From positions 310,001 to 374,000 of the forward strand of contig CAWFMT010000003.1 in the NCBI GenBank assembly GCA_963817075.1: 64,000 bases of DNA, given 5' to 3'. Shown in pieces: positions 25,511 to 33,718 of this stretch; position 1 is the stretch's first letter, and the number at the start of each line of letters is the position of its first letter. The notes under the pieces are model-generated. The model worked only from the letters and a program-made list of their open reading frames with translations, ran no database searches and was not told where the DNA came from. Source of the stretch: DASPKM01 sp963817075 (lineage in GTDB: Bacteria > Bacteroidota > Bacteroidia > Chitinophagales > Chitinophagaceae). The translations under genes and the position numbers were made by a program.

Positions 25511-26365
25511 ATGAAAAATTTCAAGCTCATATTTTTTTTGATCCTTTCTAGTATGTCCTGCAGTGTAATAAATGCACAGGTGATTGATGGGAATAAATTA
25601 AGCGATAAACAAATCAAACTGATTTGCAAAGAACTCGCAAATCAACATGATCGGGCAATGTATAAGTGTTATGTGGATCTTCCGGCCATTTGTAATCCCA
25701 TCTCAAATCCAGTTCAGATGCGGACAGAACTTTTTCCCAAGGTTTATGAACGAAGCAAATTCATTGTAAACAATAATTTGCAATCGAATTCTTTCGAAGA
25801 AGTAAAACTTAACAATAGGGAACTTTTTCATTGTGAAGATGGAGCGTTTTCACTTCACCTGAAAGGTCTAGCAAGAAGAGAATATTCTCCTGCATTGTAC
25901 AGTGCACTTGACGAATTGCAAACTAATTTTGACAGGACCTCTGAATCCTATGCATTTGCGGGAATTGTTGAAACCTTCCTGAATAACAGGCTGGGATTGA
26001 TGAGAGATATACCTGAAAAAATGATACTGGCAGGTAGCGCATATACTTTATCGAATTCATTTACATATTGGGAGAGTGAAATTGCCAATTGGGAATTAAA
26101 AGTTGGACAATTGACAGGTGCAAGAAGCGGAATGAATATTTTTAAGGTCAAGGGAAAAAGTATCGCTGTGGCAGATCTTAAAGGAGCTGTAACAGGTTTG
26201 GTAAGAGGCGCAATGGCCGGTGCCGTGGGCGGAACAATGACGATCCCTGGAGTTGGTACTGTAGTTGGGGGAGCCGCTTGTGCATTGACTGGATTAATTG
26301 GAGGTGCCATTATTGGATCTGCATTGAACGTTCTCGACCAATTATTTTCCTCAATTTTTGATTGA
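25511..26365 (+). CDS. Secreted/membrane protein of unknown function with C-terminal glycine zipper
   Basis: 284 residues; no family recognised. MKNFKLIFFLILSSMSCSVINAQ is a signal peptide with a Cys before the likely cleavage site. The middle is polar with several Cys (KCYVDLPAICN, FHCEDG). From about residue 216 a long Gly/Ala-rich hydrophobic stretch (GAVTGLVRGAMAGAVGG, GTVVGGAACALTGLIGGAI) forms a glycine zipper, a pattern found in membrane-inserting proteins and in some toxins or immunity-linked peptides. Its stop overlaps the start of a 57-residue membrane protein (TGATG at 26363-26367), suggesting the two work together. Confidence 0.75.
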   Translation: MKNFKLIFFLILSSMSCSVINAQVIDGNKLSDKQIKLICKELANQHDRAMYKCYVDLPAICNPISNPVQMRTELFPKVYERSKFIVNNNLQSNSFEEVKLNNRELFHCEDGAFSLHLKGLARREYSPALYSALDELQTNFDRTSESYAFAGIVETFLNNRLGLMRDIPEKMILAGSAYTLSNSFTYWESEIANWELKVGQLTGARSGMNIFKVKGKSIAVADLKGAVTGLVRGAMAGAVGGTMTIPGVGTVVGGAACALTGLIGGAIIGSALNVLDQLFSSIFD

Positions 26366-26538
26366 TGAAAAAAATCCTTCCATACTTAGATGAATTCGTC
26401 TACTTCTTCGTGGGGTATCTTCTCCTGTCTGTTTTGATCGATAGGGATATTACAGCTGCCCTTCTTATTGAAACAACCTTATTTAGCATAGTTGCTGCAA
26501 TAGTTTTTAATTGGATTCTTCGAAAAAGAAGTAGTTAG
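26365..26538 (+). CDS. Small two-helix membrane protein coupled to the upstream gene
   Basis: 57 codons from ATG 26365, which shares one base with the upstream TGA. The protein has two hydrophobic segments (FVYFFVGYLLLSVLI and ALLIETTLFSIVAAIVFNWI) and a basic tail LRKRSS, placing the C-terminus in the cytoplasm by the positive-inside rule. No homologue recognised. The overlap and clean membrane topology make it more than a chance ORF. Confidence 0.62.
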   Translation: MKKILPYLDEFVYFFVGYLLLSVLIDRDITAALLIETTLFSIVAAIVFNWILRKRSS

Positions 26539-26595
26539 GATTAATAACGCCATCCCTCGATTCTTTCTTGATTTTCAACTCTAAATGCTTTTGGT

Positions 26596-27396
26596 ATGAA
26601 GTGGACTTATTTGAGTCTGTTGTGTTTGTTTTTTGGGATGCCTGAAGGATTTTCAAATAGGGATCATGCATCAAATAATCATGCACATATTAAGGGTGGA
26701 GGCTTGGATAGTCTACCAAATAATGGCGTATCCCGGGTTGATATATTTTCAGGTGGATCTATCGATTTTCAAACAAATGGTCAGATGAATGCTTCCGCAA
26801 GAATCGTGAAGTTCTTCATTGGTGATCCGGATGAACTGGCTATTCCACTTTGTCTTTATTCAGGAGTAACGGCGAATAACCGGTTTGATTTCCAATCAGG
26901 ATATTATAGGATGACTGAACAATTGGCGATAAATCTGATCACACCCTTAAGTGGATTGGTAAATCTGTTTGCAGACCGAATATTCTATTTAAAAAGTAAG
27001 AAGCTTACCAAGGTTTCAATTCGTACTGAGGTCGGCATTAAGGTTATTCCTGCTTCCCCAGCATATCAAAATAGAGCGACTAATGTCTTTTGTTCCTATT
27101 TAAACTCAGGAATTTTCTTAGAAACGGGTGCTTGGGAAATAGGTAAAAAACAGGAAATGGGTTTATTCTGGCTTGCATATAAATTACATTATGTAAGACC
27201 GAGTCATTCCTTTCAAGCAATATCCGGAGAACCTCCTGATGAGATAAATTTCTTTGGTTCATCAACGGGAATTGGAGTTCACATAAGTAAGCTTCTAAAT
27301 CTTAGGGCATTTTATTATCGGTATTTCAAATTCAATGATCTTATGTTTCAAAGTCCCATTTATCAACTCAGTTTTAATTATTCGATGAAAGGCTGA
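26596..27396 (+). CDS. Secreted protein of unknown function, possible outer-membrane beta-barrel
   Basis: 266 residues. The N-terminus MKWTYLSLLCLFFGMPEGFSN is a signal peptide. The mature part alternates polar and aromatic strands (SGYYRMTEQLAINLITPLSG, IYQLSFNYSMKG at the C-terminus) as in outer-membrane barrels. No known family was recognised. It follows the two-helix membrane protein by 57 bases and may belong to the same transcript. Confidence 0.7.
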   Translation: MKWTYLSLLCLFFGMPEGFSNRDHASNNHAHIKGGGLDSLPNNGVSRVDIFSGGSIDFQTNGQMNASARIVKFFIGDPDELAIPLCLYSGVTANNRFDFQSGYYRMTEQLAINLITPLSGLVNLFADRIFYLKSKKLTKVSIRTEVGIKVIPASPAYQNRATNVFCSYLNSGIFLETGAWEIGKKQEMGLFWLAYKLHYVRPSHSFQAISGEPPDEINFFGSSTGIGVHISKLLNLRAFYYRYFKFNDLMFQSPIYQLSFNYSMKG

Positions 27397-27674
27397 AATG
27401 AAGAGAATTGGATTGAAAAGTTATTGATTAATTGAACAACCAAGGGTTGCTTTGGACCTGGGGAAATAATGCAAATGCAATTTCGGGTTTAGGGTTTCGA
27501 GTTAATGCCAGTTGGTCGTTGCTCGTTGATCGTAGCAGTTAATCGACAGTTGACCTAATTTCTCCAAATCAACAACTCGACTAATTAACTATTCAACCCT
27601 CCTCCAAGTATCCAAAATTGCGGGGAGATAACTTAAACGGGGAAGAACGTCATGATTCAGTATCCATTAATCAT

Positions 27675-27699
27675 AAAGCTGCCTGGAAAGGCAGCTTTT
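27675..27699 (+). terminator. Hairpin with T-rich end, no gene directly upstream
   Basis: AAAGCTGCCT (27675-27684) pairs perfectly with AGGCAGCTTT (27689-27698) around GGAA. It lies about 280 bases after the last plus-strand gene; it may end that transcript or an unannotated RNA. Confidence 0.55.
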
Positions 27700-27740
27700 C
27701 ATGGTTATGGCGAAACATGAGAAAATACTCACTCAATCAT

Positions 27741-27806
27741 AAAAACAAAAATGCCTGCTTTTTCTGTTCCATCAGCACGAATCAGGTTCACAAAACAAGC
27801 AGGCAT
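27741..27806 (-). terminator. Minus-strand terminator-like hairpin with long loop
   Basis: On the minus strand ATGCCTGCTT (27806-27797) pairs perfectly with AAGCAGGCAT (27760-27751), followed by TTTTGTTTTT. The 36-base loop contains TGTGAACCTGATTCGTGCTG. No minus-strand protein gene lies upstream, so it may end a non-coding RNA. Confidence 0.55.
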
Positions 27807-27955
27807 AATACATTTACACAGAGGCAGTCCAGGTAAGGTTTAATTCTAAGGATAGGATCAACTAACTAATGAAACCCGCAAAAATGGGTTCTTGGGATTT
27901 CATAGGGTCGGAAAAGGAACTTGGTTTTATAGGACAAAAGGGTTAGTAGAAAAAT

Positions 27956-28067
27956 AAGTTGATTGACATTGGACTTTGCGGTTTCATAGAATATTGGAAA
28001 CTCTTTCAGGACGGTTAACAAGGACATTGGATGGTTTGTGAGGTTGCTAATCCTCGTCAATCAACTT
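27956..28067 (-). ncRNA. Candidate structured RNA closed by a 12-bp stem
   Basis: AAGTTGATTGAC at 27956-27967 and GTCAATCAACTT at 28056-28067 are perfect inverted repeats enclosing 88 bases. Read on the minus strand, the closing stem is followed by ATTTTTCT, and just inside it is a small GAGG/CCTC hairpin. Nothing in the region codes for protein. No Rfam family was recognised by eye; 6S-like or other regulatory RNA are possibilities only. Confidence 0.3.
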
Positions 28068-28081
28068 GAAACAAAAATAGC

Positions 28082-28102
28082 TGTGGATAAACATGTGGAC
28101 AA
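28082..28102. other. Pair of DnaA-box-like sequences
   Basis: TGTGGATAA (28082-28090, reverse complement TTATCCACA, the exact consensus) and TGTGGACAA (28094-28102, one mismatch) in the same orientation 3 bases apart. No dnaA or dnaN gene is nearby. Confidence 0.3.
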
Positions 28103-28371
28103 GAGCATATCTGCCCGATTTTAACAGTTCAGTTTTTACTGACGAATTAGTAATCACATCATAATCATACGAGGAAGTTTTCAGAAGATCGTTCGTAAAA
28201 ATTCGAAACTGAATTGGGATTAGTATTATCCGAATTCACAAGTTTTCGTAGATTTACGATGGTATTTCTCACTTAAATGTTGCAATTTAGCAGCTGATTA
28301 ACTGTATTTAATCCATTTTATCCGTGAAATGCCATCAAAAGTGGCGATTGAAAATTGACTAAATCCTACGC

Positions 28372-29049
28372 ATGAAAAAACCTGAACTGAACAGGCCCAT
28401 AAGAGTAGCAATTGCTGATGACCACGCACTTTTCAGGGCTGGCGTTAAGACATCGCTTCTTGGAAGAAAAGACGTTGAATTGATTGCTGAGGCCGATAAC
28501 GGCATGCAGCTTCTTAATCTCCTCAAACATATTGAACCAGATGTGATCTTGCTGGACATCCAAATGCCCATTATGGATGGTATTCAAACTTTGCCGGAAG
28601 TTAGACGACTATATCCGGAGATCAGGGTCATCATACTCTCCATGCACAATGATCACTCGATGATCTCTAAATTAATGGAGATCGGTGCCAATTCATATCT
28701 CACCAAGAATTCGGATTCCGAAACCATTTATCAAGCCATAAAGACTTGCTTTGAACAGGAGTTCTTTTTTAATGAGCTCACAAATAAAGCGCTCCTTAGT
28801 GGATTGAGGACTAAAAGGACAGAACCTAATTCACCGCAGGATATCAATTTATCAGATAAGGAAGTAACCATCCTGAAATTGATGTGCGAGGAAAAAACCA
28901 CAAAGGAAATTGCCGATATAGTTGAGATAAGTCCAAGAACTGTTGAAGCCATTCGGGATAAATTAAAAACAAAGACGGGGGCGAAAAGTATGGCTGGTTT
29001 AGTGATGTATGCTTTGAAAAGCGGAATCATTAACCAACAGGAACATTAA
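28372..29049 (+). CDS. NarL/FixJ-type response regulator (REC-LuxR HTH), orphan
   Basis: 225 residues. The receiver domain has acidic Asp16/Asp17 (VAIADDHALF), phospho-acceptor Asp62 (DVILLDIQMPIMDG), Ser (IILSMHND) and Lys (YLTKNSD). The LuxR-type helix-turn-helix occupies about residues 150-215 (LSDKEVTILKLMCEEKTTKEIA, SPRTVEAIRDKL). No histidine kinase gene is adjacent, so it is an orphan here. Followed by a strong terminator and an IS element. Confidence 0.92.
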   Translation: MKKPELNRPIRVAIADDHALFRAGVKTSLLGRKDVELIAEADNGMQLLNLLKHIEPDVILLDIQMPIMDGIQTLPEVRRLYPEIRVIILSMHNDHSMISKLMEIGANSYLTKNSDSETIYQAIKTCFEQEFFFNELTNKALLSGLRTKRTEPNSPQDINLSDKEVTILKLMCEEKTTKEIADIVEISPRTVEAIRDKLKTKTGAKSMAGLVMYALKSGIINQQEH

Positions 29050-29072
29050 TTCCTCTTTTTAGAATATTTTGT

Positions 29073-29101
29073 AGCCCTTACGATAGTAGGGGCTTTTTTT
29101 T
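29073..29101 (+). terminator. Rho-independent terminator of the response-regulator gene
   Basis: AGCCCTTAC (29073-29081) pairs with GTAGGGGCT (29086-29094) with one wobble around GATA, followed by eight T. The IS element begins six bases after the T-run. Confidence 0.88.
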
Positions 29102-29146
29102 GACTTTGTCTCGTCCTGAAAAAAGTTGACTACAAAATCAACAAAC

Positions 29147-29539
29147 ATGGGACAGATAAAGATTCTACTGAAAAAAGGTAAGCCCCAGCGGCTATTTAGT
29201 GAATCGTTCAAAAGACAGGTAGTTCGGGAGTTTGAACAAGGGCTATTGAATAAAGATCAGCTTCAACGCAAGTATGGTCTTGGAGGGAACAGTACGGTAT
29301 TAAAGTGGTGTCGCAAATATGGTAAGTTTGCCTATGCCTCAGCCTGGCAAAATGGACGCCCAATGAAAGATCCTCAAAAACAGCGCATCCAGGAACTGGA
29401 AAAGAAATTAAAAGCAGCCGAGCAACAGCTTAAGGTTTACGACAAGCTCATTGAGATTACTAATCGCGAGCTCAATGAAGACATTGTAAAAAAAATCGAA
29501 GCCGAGTTGTCCAGGAGCTTGCATCAGAAGGGCAATTAA
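29147..29539 (+). CDS. IS3-family transposase OrfA
   Basis: About 130 residues from ATG 29147. It has a helix-turn-helix of the transposase_8/IS3 OrfA type (FSESFKRQVVREFEQGLL, LQRKYGLGGNSTVLKWCRKYG) and a leucine-zipper-like coiled coil (IQELEKKLKAAEQQLKVYDK). Near its 3' end a run of eight A (29488-29495) can serve as a -1 slippery site for OrfAB fusion; reading on in the -1 frame gives OrfB. Confidence 0.88.
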   Translation: MGQIKILLKKGKPQRLFSESFKRQVVREFEQGLLNKDQLQRKYGLGGNSTVLKWCRKYGKFAYASAWQNGRPMKDPQKQRIQELEKKLKAAEQQLKVYDKLIEITNRELNEDIVKKIEAELSRSLHQKGN

Positions 29540-30422
29540 ATGTTGCTGCTGTATGTAGACAGCTTGGCTATAGTAAACAGGCTTATTACAAATCAATCAG
29601 TCTGAAAAAGCTCAAATCTCTAAGGCGATCGATTATCAAAGAAAAAGTATTGGCCATCCGCAAGCAGATGCCACGGCTTGGCACACGCAAACTGTATCAT
29701 TTACTAAAGAAAACTTTAAAGCAGAAGGTATTGCCATTGGCCGGGATCGTTTATTTGATCTGCTGCGCGATGAAGGGATGTTGATCGCAAGAAAGAAAAA
29801 ATACACTAAAACCACTGATTCCAAACACTGGATGCATAAGTATCCTAATCTTATCAAAGGGATGCAGGTAAAAAGACCTGAGCAGTTATGGGTAGCTGAT
29901 ATTACTTACATAACTGTCGCTGATCAACATTGTTACCTGCATCTCATCACCGATGCTTATTCAAAAATGATAATGGGTTATAACGTCAGTAAAAGCCTGG
30001 CCGCCAGTTCTACGATAAGGGCCTTGGAAACGGCACTGAAAAACAGGCGATACATTGGAAAACTTATCCATCATTCCGATAGAGGGTTACAATACTGTAG
30101 TTCAGGATATGTAAAGATCCTGCAGAAAAACAATATAGCTATCAGTATGACTGAGGATGGCAGCCCTTACGATAATGCGATAGCTGAACGAATGAACGGA
30201 ATCCTTAAAGATGAATTTGGCTTGGATGAAGTCTTTGAATATTATGGGCAATTGAATCTCCAGGTCGCACAATCAGTTCAATTATACAACCAAAAACGTC
30301 CACATGAAAGCAATTACCTACTAACACCTCAACAGATGCATAGACAAAACAAACTGAAACCAAAGGCCTGGCACAAGAAATCCACAAGAAATTTGGAGGC
30401 TTCTTGTGGATTTTTACCTTAG
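29495..30422 (+). pseudogene. IS3-family transposase OrfB (DDE integrase), frameshifted
   Basis: After the -1 shift at the A8 run the frame reads VAAVCRQLGYSKQAYYKS and LAIRKQMPRLGTRKLYHLL, the standard OrfB N-terminus, up to about 29706. There a missing base (CTAAAGAAAAC, expected one more A) moves the frame. The rest continues ENFKAEGIAIGRDRLFDLL and then the rve core with the DDE triad: Asp in LWVADITYI, Asp in LIHHSDRGLQY and Glu in NAIAERMNGILKDE. The intact remainder starts at ATG 29778. One lesion makes it non-functional unless a second frameshift occurs. Confidence 0.82.
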
Positions 30423-30531
30423 ATTAAGCATTAATAAAACAGTCAACTATTTTTAGGACTAGTCACTTTATCGAATTCTGAAAGCATTTCTAAAAGCAGA
30501 TGATTGCACTCTCAAAGTGAATGGTTCAATT

Positions 30532-31365
30532 ATGGGCGAGTACATAAATTTTAATGGCAAATTCCTTCTGGCGGGCGATCCAGCAATTAATTCCAGGAGT
30601 AGGGCATTAAAGTATGGGGAAGGCCTATTTGAGACAATGAGGATTTTTGATCGATCTATTTTGTTTTCAAACCTTCATGAACAAAGACTATTCAATGGAA
30701 TTAAGATCCTGGGGTTTGAGACCGGTTCTAAGTTAAATTGGATACACCTCGAGAAGGAAATTTATTCGCTGCTTGAAAAGAACGAACAATTTCCAAATGC
30801 CAGAGTTCGACTTACATTGATCAGGGGAGAAGAAGGTTCAAATGAGGGTCAATTCCCTGCTCAGTACATGATTGAATCAGCATCAATTGACCCATATAGG
30901 TTTCTTCAAAACGGCCTTCTAACCGACATTTTTCCTCACGCCCGAAAAAGTATCGATCAATATTCCAATTTAAAAACTTGTAATTATCTGCCTAACCTCA
31001 TGTCCATGCAATATGCCAAAGATCATGGAATTGATGAGTGCCTATTGTTGAATTCCTTTGACAGGATATGCGAGGGGACAATCTCCAATATATTTTGGGT
31101 AAAAGGAGATGAAATCTTTACCCCACCCCTTAGTGAAGGAATGATTGCGGGAGTTCTCAGGTCCTGGATAATAAGTAAACTGGCATCAGAATTTTCCGTT
31201 CAACAAATACCTCTGGAACAAACTCAATTGATGGAGGCAGATGAAATTTTTCTGACCAATGTAATCAGAGGCATCAGATGGGTGAAAACTTTTAAGGGCA
31301 TGCACTTCTCAAACAAAATCACTTCCTCTATCTATGTAAAATTTCTACAATCATTGGAAATTTGA
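30532..31365 (+). CDS. Aminotransferase class IV / aminodeoxychorismate lyase-like
   Basis: 277 residues from ATG 30532 (MGEYINFNGKFLLAG); an in-frame GTG at 30517 is less likely. A PLP fold-type IV enzyme: YGEGLFETMRIFD, RVRLTLIRG, the catalytic Lys in YSNLKTCNYLPNL, and DECLLLNSFDRICEGTISNIFWV. Similar to PabC (4-amino-4-deoxychorismate lyase, folate synthesis), but branched-chain or D-amino-acid aminotransferase activity cannot be excluded. The IS element ends only 66 bases upstream, so its native promoter may be displaced. Confidence 0.85.
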   Translation: MGEYINFNGKFLLAGDPAINSRSRALKYGEGLFETMRIFDRSILFSNLHEQRLFNGIKILGFETGSKLNWIHLEKEIYSLLEKNEQFPNARVRLTLIRGEEGSNEGQFPAQYMIESASIDPYRFLQNGLLTDIFPHARKSIDQYSNLKTCNYLPNLMSMQYAKDHGIDECLLLNSFDRICEGTISNIFWVKGDEIFTPPLSEGMIAGVLRSWIISKLASEFSVQQIPLEQTQLMEADEIFLTNVIRGIRWVKTFKGMHFSNKITSSIYVKFLQSLEI

Positions 31366-31430
31366 GGAAGAATTTCACAATTGCGATAATCTGCAAACTG
31401 AATAAGGGATGGTATAATTATGGATAATTC

Positions 31431-31574
31431 ATGATGAAAACCATTATTATGGATAATCCAAATAAGAAGAAAGAGGACGCAAAAAGGATAAGCAAGCAAC
31501 CACACGAGCAAGCTTATCAAAAAAAGAAAACTGCTGCTAAAAAAACAAATGGTAGCAGGGCTAAATCAAAATAA
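31431..31574 (+). CDS. Small lysine-rich protein of unknown function
   Basis: 47 codons from ATG 31431, or 41 from ATG 31449 (MDNPNKKKEDAKRISKQ). The product is very basic, with about one-third Lys/Arg, no hydrophobic segment, and a tail KKTAAKKTNGSRAKSK resembling histone-H1-like or nucleic-acid-binding tails. It is followed by a terminator-like hairpin, which supports a real short transcript. No family named. Confidence 0.5.
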   Translation: MMKTIIMDNPNKKKEDAKRISKQPHEQAYQKKKTAAKKTNGSRAKSK

Positions 31575-31582
31575 GAGAAACT

Positions 31583-31619
31583 TTCCAACCGGCTTCAGAA
31601 ACCAGGTCGGTTGGAATTT
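31583..31619 (+). terminator. Terminator-like hairpin after the lysine-rich ORF
   Basis: TTCCAACCG (31583-31591) pairs perfectly with CGGTTGGAA (31608-31616), followed by TTTG and more T. Lies between convergent genes. Confidence 0.65.
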
Positions 31620-31708
31620 GTTTCCGTATTATATACGCAGCATTCAATTTCAGGAATTTTCACAGAAGAAATAAGTAAGAACGGCGGGAGTCAACCACTA
31701 AAGGTGAT

Positions 31709-33697
31709 TTAGACATTTGAACTTTGTATTCTTACTGCATTTAATATTGCCAATAATGCAACCCCAACGTCCGCTATAACCGCTTCCCATAATGTAGCGA
31801 TACCTCCTGCTCCTAAGATCAATACAAACACTTTTACCACCATTGCCAGAATAATGTTCTGCCAAACAATTCCCCTCGTGATCTTGCCGATTCTAATTGC
31901 AGAAACTATTTTGGAAGGTTGGTCATTTTGAATCACGACATCTGCTGTTTCAATCGTGGCATCACTTCCTAATCCTCCCATGGCAATTCCTGCATCCGCT
32001 AAGGCCACTACTGGCGCATCGTTAACACCATCACCGACGAAGGCAATGTGCCTACCTTCATTCTTTAATTTTTGAACTTTCTCCACTTTTCCTTCCGGCA
32101 ACAGATCTCCATAAGCTTCATGTATGCCAGCTCTCTTCGCCATTTGGTCAACTACAGATTGCTTGTCTCCGGAAAGCATAACCGTTCTGATCTTAAGTCT
32201 ATGGAGCTCATTAATGGCAAATTCAGCATCCTCTTTTATTTCATCGGCTATTGTTATATATCCTGAGTATTTATTGTCAACAGCAATAACAACAATTGTA
32301 TCAACAATTGAATCGATCTCCTTAGAATAAGCGATGTTGAATTTCTTCAACAATTTTGTATTTCCTGCCAATACTGCTTTCCCATTAATGATTCCCTTCA
32401 TCCCATGTCCGGCAATTTCCTCAATCATTTGAGCCGCTCCGTCAATTTCAAGATCACCCGCATAATCTATTATGGCTTTGGCAACAGGGTGTGTTGAATG
32501 CTTTTCCAAGTCAGAAGTAAGCCTTAAGAGTTCCTGTTCTGTCATTCCTACTGGTGCCACTTTTTGTACTTTAAAAACACCTTTAGTAATTGTGCCTGTT
32601 TTGTCCATCACAACGGTATCAATCCTTGTCATCACGTCCAAAAAGTTCCCACCTTTAAATAAAATTCCTTTTCTTGACGCGAGTCCGATTCCGCCAAAAT
32701 ATCCCAATGGGATAGAGACAACCAATGCGCAAGGACAGCTAATTACCAAAAACACCAATGCTCTATAAAACCATGTCTGAAAATTGTAATTTTCAACAAA
32801 AAAGTATGGGGCAAAACATACAGCGACCGCAAGAAAAAATACAATTGGGGTATAAATTTTTGCAAAGCGAGATATGAATAATTGAGTTTGCGATTTACGA
32901 GCTGTTGCATCCTGAACCATTTCTAATATCCTACTGAGCTTACTATCCTTGAATAACGCACGAACCTTTACCTCTGCAACAGTATTCAGATTAATCATAC
33001 CTGCCAGGATCATTTCCCCTTTATGCTTTGTATCTGGTTTGCTTTCACCTGTTAAGGCTGCAGTATTAAAGGACGAATTTGGAGATAACAATTCTCCATC
33101 AAGTGCAACTTTTTCTCCTGCTTTGATCTGAATGGTTTCTCCTATTTCTACATTAGAAGGATTAATCATTTGCAAGGAACCATTTCGCAATACGGTCGCT
33201 TTATCTGGTCGTATATCTAACAATGCTTTTATACTGCGCTTTGCCTTACTAACAGCAGCATCCTGAAACCATTCTCCTATCTGATAAAACACCATCACTG
33301 CAACGCCTTCTTCATATTCACCTATCACAAATGCACCAATGGTTGCAACGCTCATCAAAACAAACTCATTAAAAATATCACCGCGTATCGATTTTCGAAA
33401 AGCCAGATCCAACACTTTTCGACCCGCCAGTAAATAAGCAACACCATTAATGATTAACGCTGGAATAGTTGGCAATTCTATCTTAAAGCCATATTCAATT
33501 ATTAATACTGCGATCAAAATAAACAGGGATAAAAGCAGGTCCCAATGCGTTTTCCACCCTGGAATGTTTCCCTCTTTTTTGCCATCCATATGAGTGGCAT
33601 TTTTTACATTATCATGATCGTGATCTATATCTGAATTTTCAATGATCTCATCATTGTGTAATTCTTCTCCGAGATTATCTTGCTTCTTAGGTTCCAT
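31709..33697 (-). CDS. P1B-type heavy-metal translocating ATPase (Zn/Cd/Co/Pb-like)
   Basis: 662 residues. The His/Asp/Glu-rich N-terminus (DIDHDHDN) may bind metal in place of the usual HMA domain, which is absent. The actuator motif TGES is at 216-219, the ion-channel CPC at 321-323 in VISCPCALVVSIPLGYFGG, phosphorylated Asp365 in DKTGTITKG, and the hinge motif GDGVNDAP later. The CPC context resembles ZntA/CadA-type exporters. Last gene of the metal-efflux operon, 21 bases after the adaptor gene; it would move metal from cytoplasm to periplasm for the RND pump. Confidence 0.92.
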   Translation of the reverse strand: MEPKKQDNLGEELHNDEIIENSDIDHDHDNVKNATHMDGKKEGNIPGWKTHWDLLLSLFILIAVLIIEYGFKIELPTIPALIINGVAYLLAGRKVLDLAFRKSIRGDIFNEFVLMSVATIGAFVIGEYEEGVAVMVFYQIGEWFQDAAVSKAKRSIKALLDIRPDKATVLRNGSLQMINPSNVEIGETIQIKAGEKVALDGELLSPNSSFNTAALTGESKPDTKHKGEMILAGMINLNTVAEVKVRALFKDSKLSRILEMVQDATARKSQTQLFISRFAKIYTPIVFFLAVAVCFAPYFFVENYNFQTWFYRALVFLVISCPCALVVSIPLGYFGGIGLASRKGILFKGGNFLDVMTRIDTVVMDKTGTITKGVFKVQKVAPVGMTEQELLRLTSDLEKHSTHPVAKAIIDYAGDLEIDGAAQMIEEIAGHGMKGIINGKAVLAGNTKLLKKFNIAYSKEIDSIVDTIVVIAVDNKYSGYITIADEIKEDAEFAINELHRLKIRTVMLSGDKQSVVDQMAKRAGIHEAYGDLLPEGKVEKVQKLKNEGRHIAFVGDGVNDAPVVALADAGIAMGGLGSDATIETADVVIQNDQPSKIVSAIRIGKITRGIVWQNIILAMVVKVFVLILGAGGIATLWEAVIADVGVALLAILNAVRIQSSNV

Positions 33698-33718
33698 ATT
33701 GTCAAATCAAAATCAACT

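Larger units (their letters stand above)
27397..28371. other. 975-bp gene-free region rich in inverted repeats
   Basis: No credible protein-coding gene. From left to right it holds phrase-like low-complexity DNA (27480-27600), a 10-bp perfect hairpin (27675-27698), and a minus-strand terminator-like hairpin with a 36-base loop (27741-27806). It also has a 12-bp perfect inverted repeat enclosing 88 bases (27956-28067), a DnaA-box-like pair (28082-28102), and A/T-rich DNA up to the response-regulator gene. The density of structure suggests one or more non-coding RNAs, probably on the minus strand. Confidence 0.6.
29107..30465 (+). mobile_element. IS3-family insertion sequence with 25-bp imperfect ends and CTT target duplication
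   Basis: The left end TGTCTCGTCCTGAAAAAAGT and the reverse complement of the right end, TGACTAGTCCTAAAAATAGT, both continue with TGACT, giving 21 matches in 25. Ends are TG...CA. The flanking trinucleotide CTT is present at 29104-29106 and 30466-30468, a 3-bp target duplication as IS3-family elements make. Length is 1359 bp. Encodes orfA and a frameshifted orfB. The clean ends and duplication suggest recent insertion, but the broken orfB makes this copy probably immobile. Confidence 0.85.

Noticed and set aside
27618..27836. 72-codon plus-strand ORF in the gene-free region
   Set aside because: Spans a perfect hairpin and the opposite-strand terminator; composition is random and no start context supports it.
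27866..28060. 64-codon minus-strand ORF in the gene-free region
   Set aside because: Overlaps most of the structured inverted-repeat element; no motif, likely chance.
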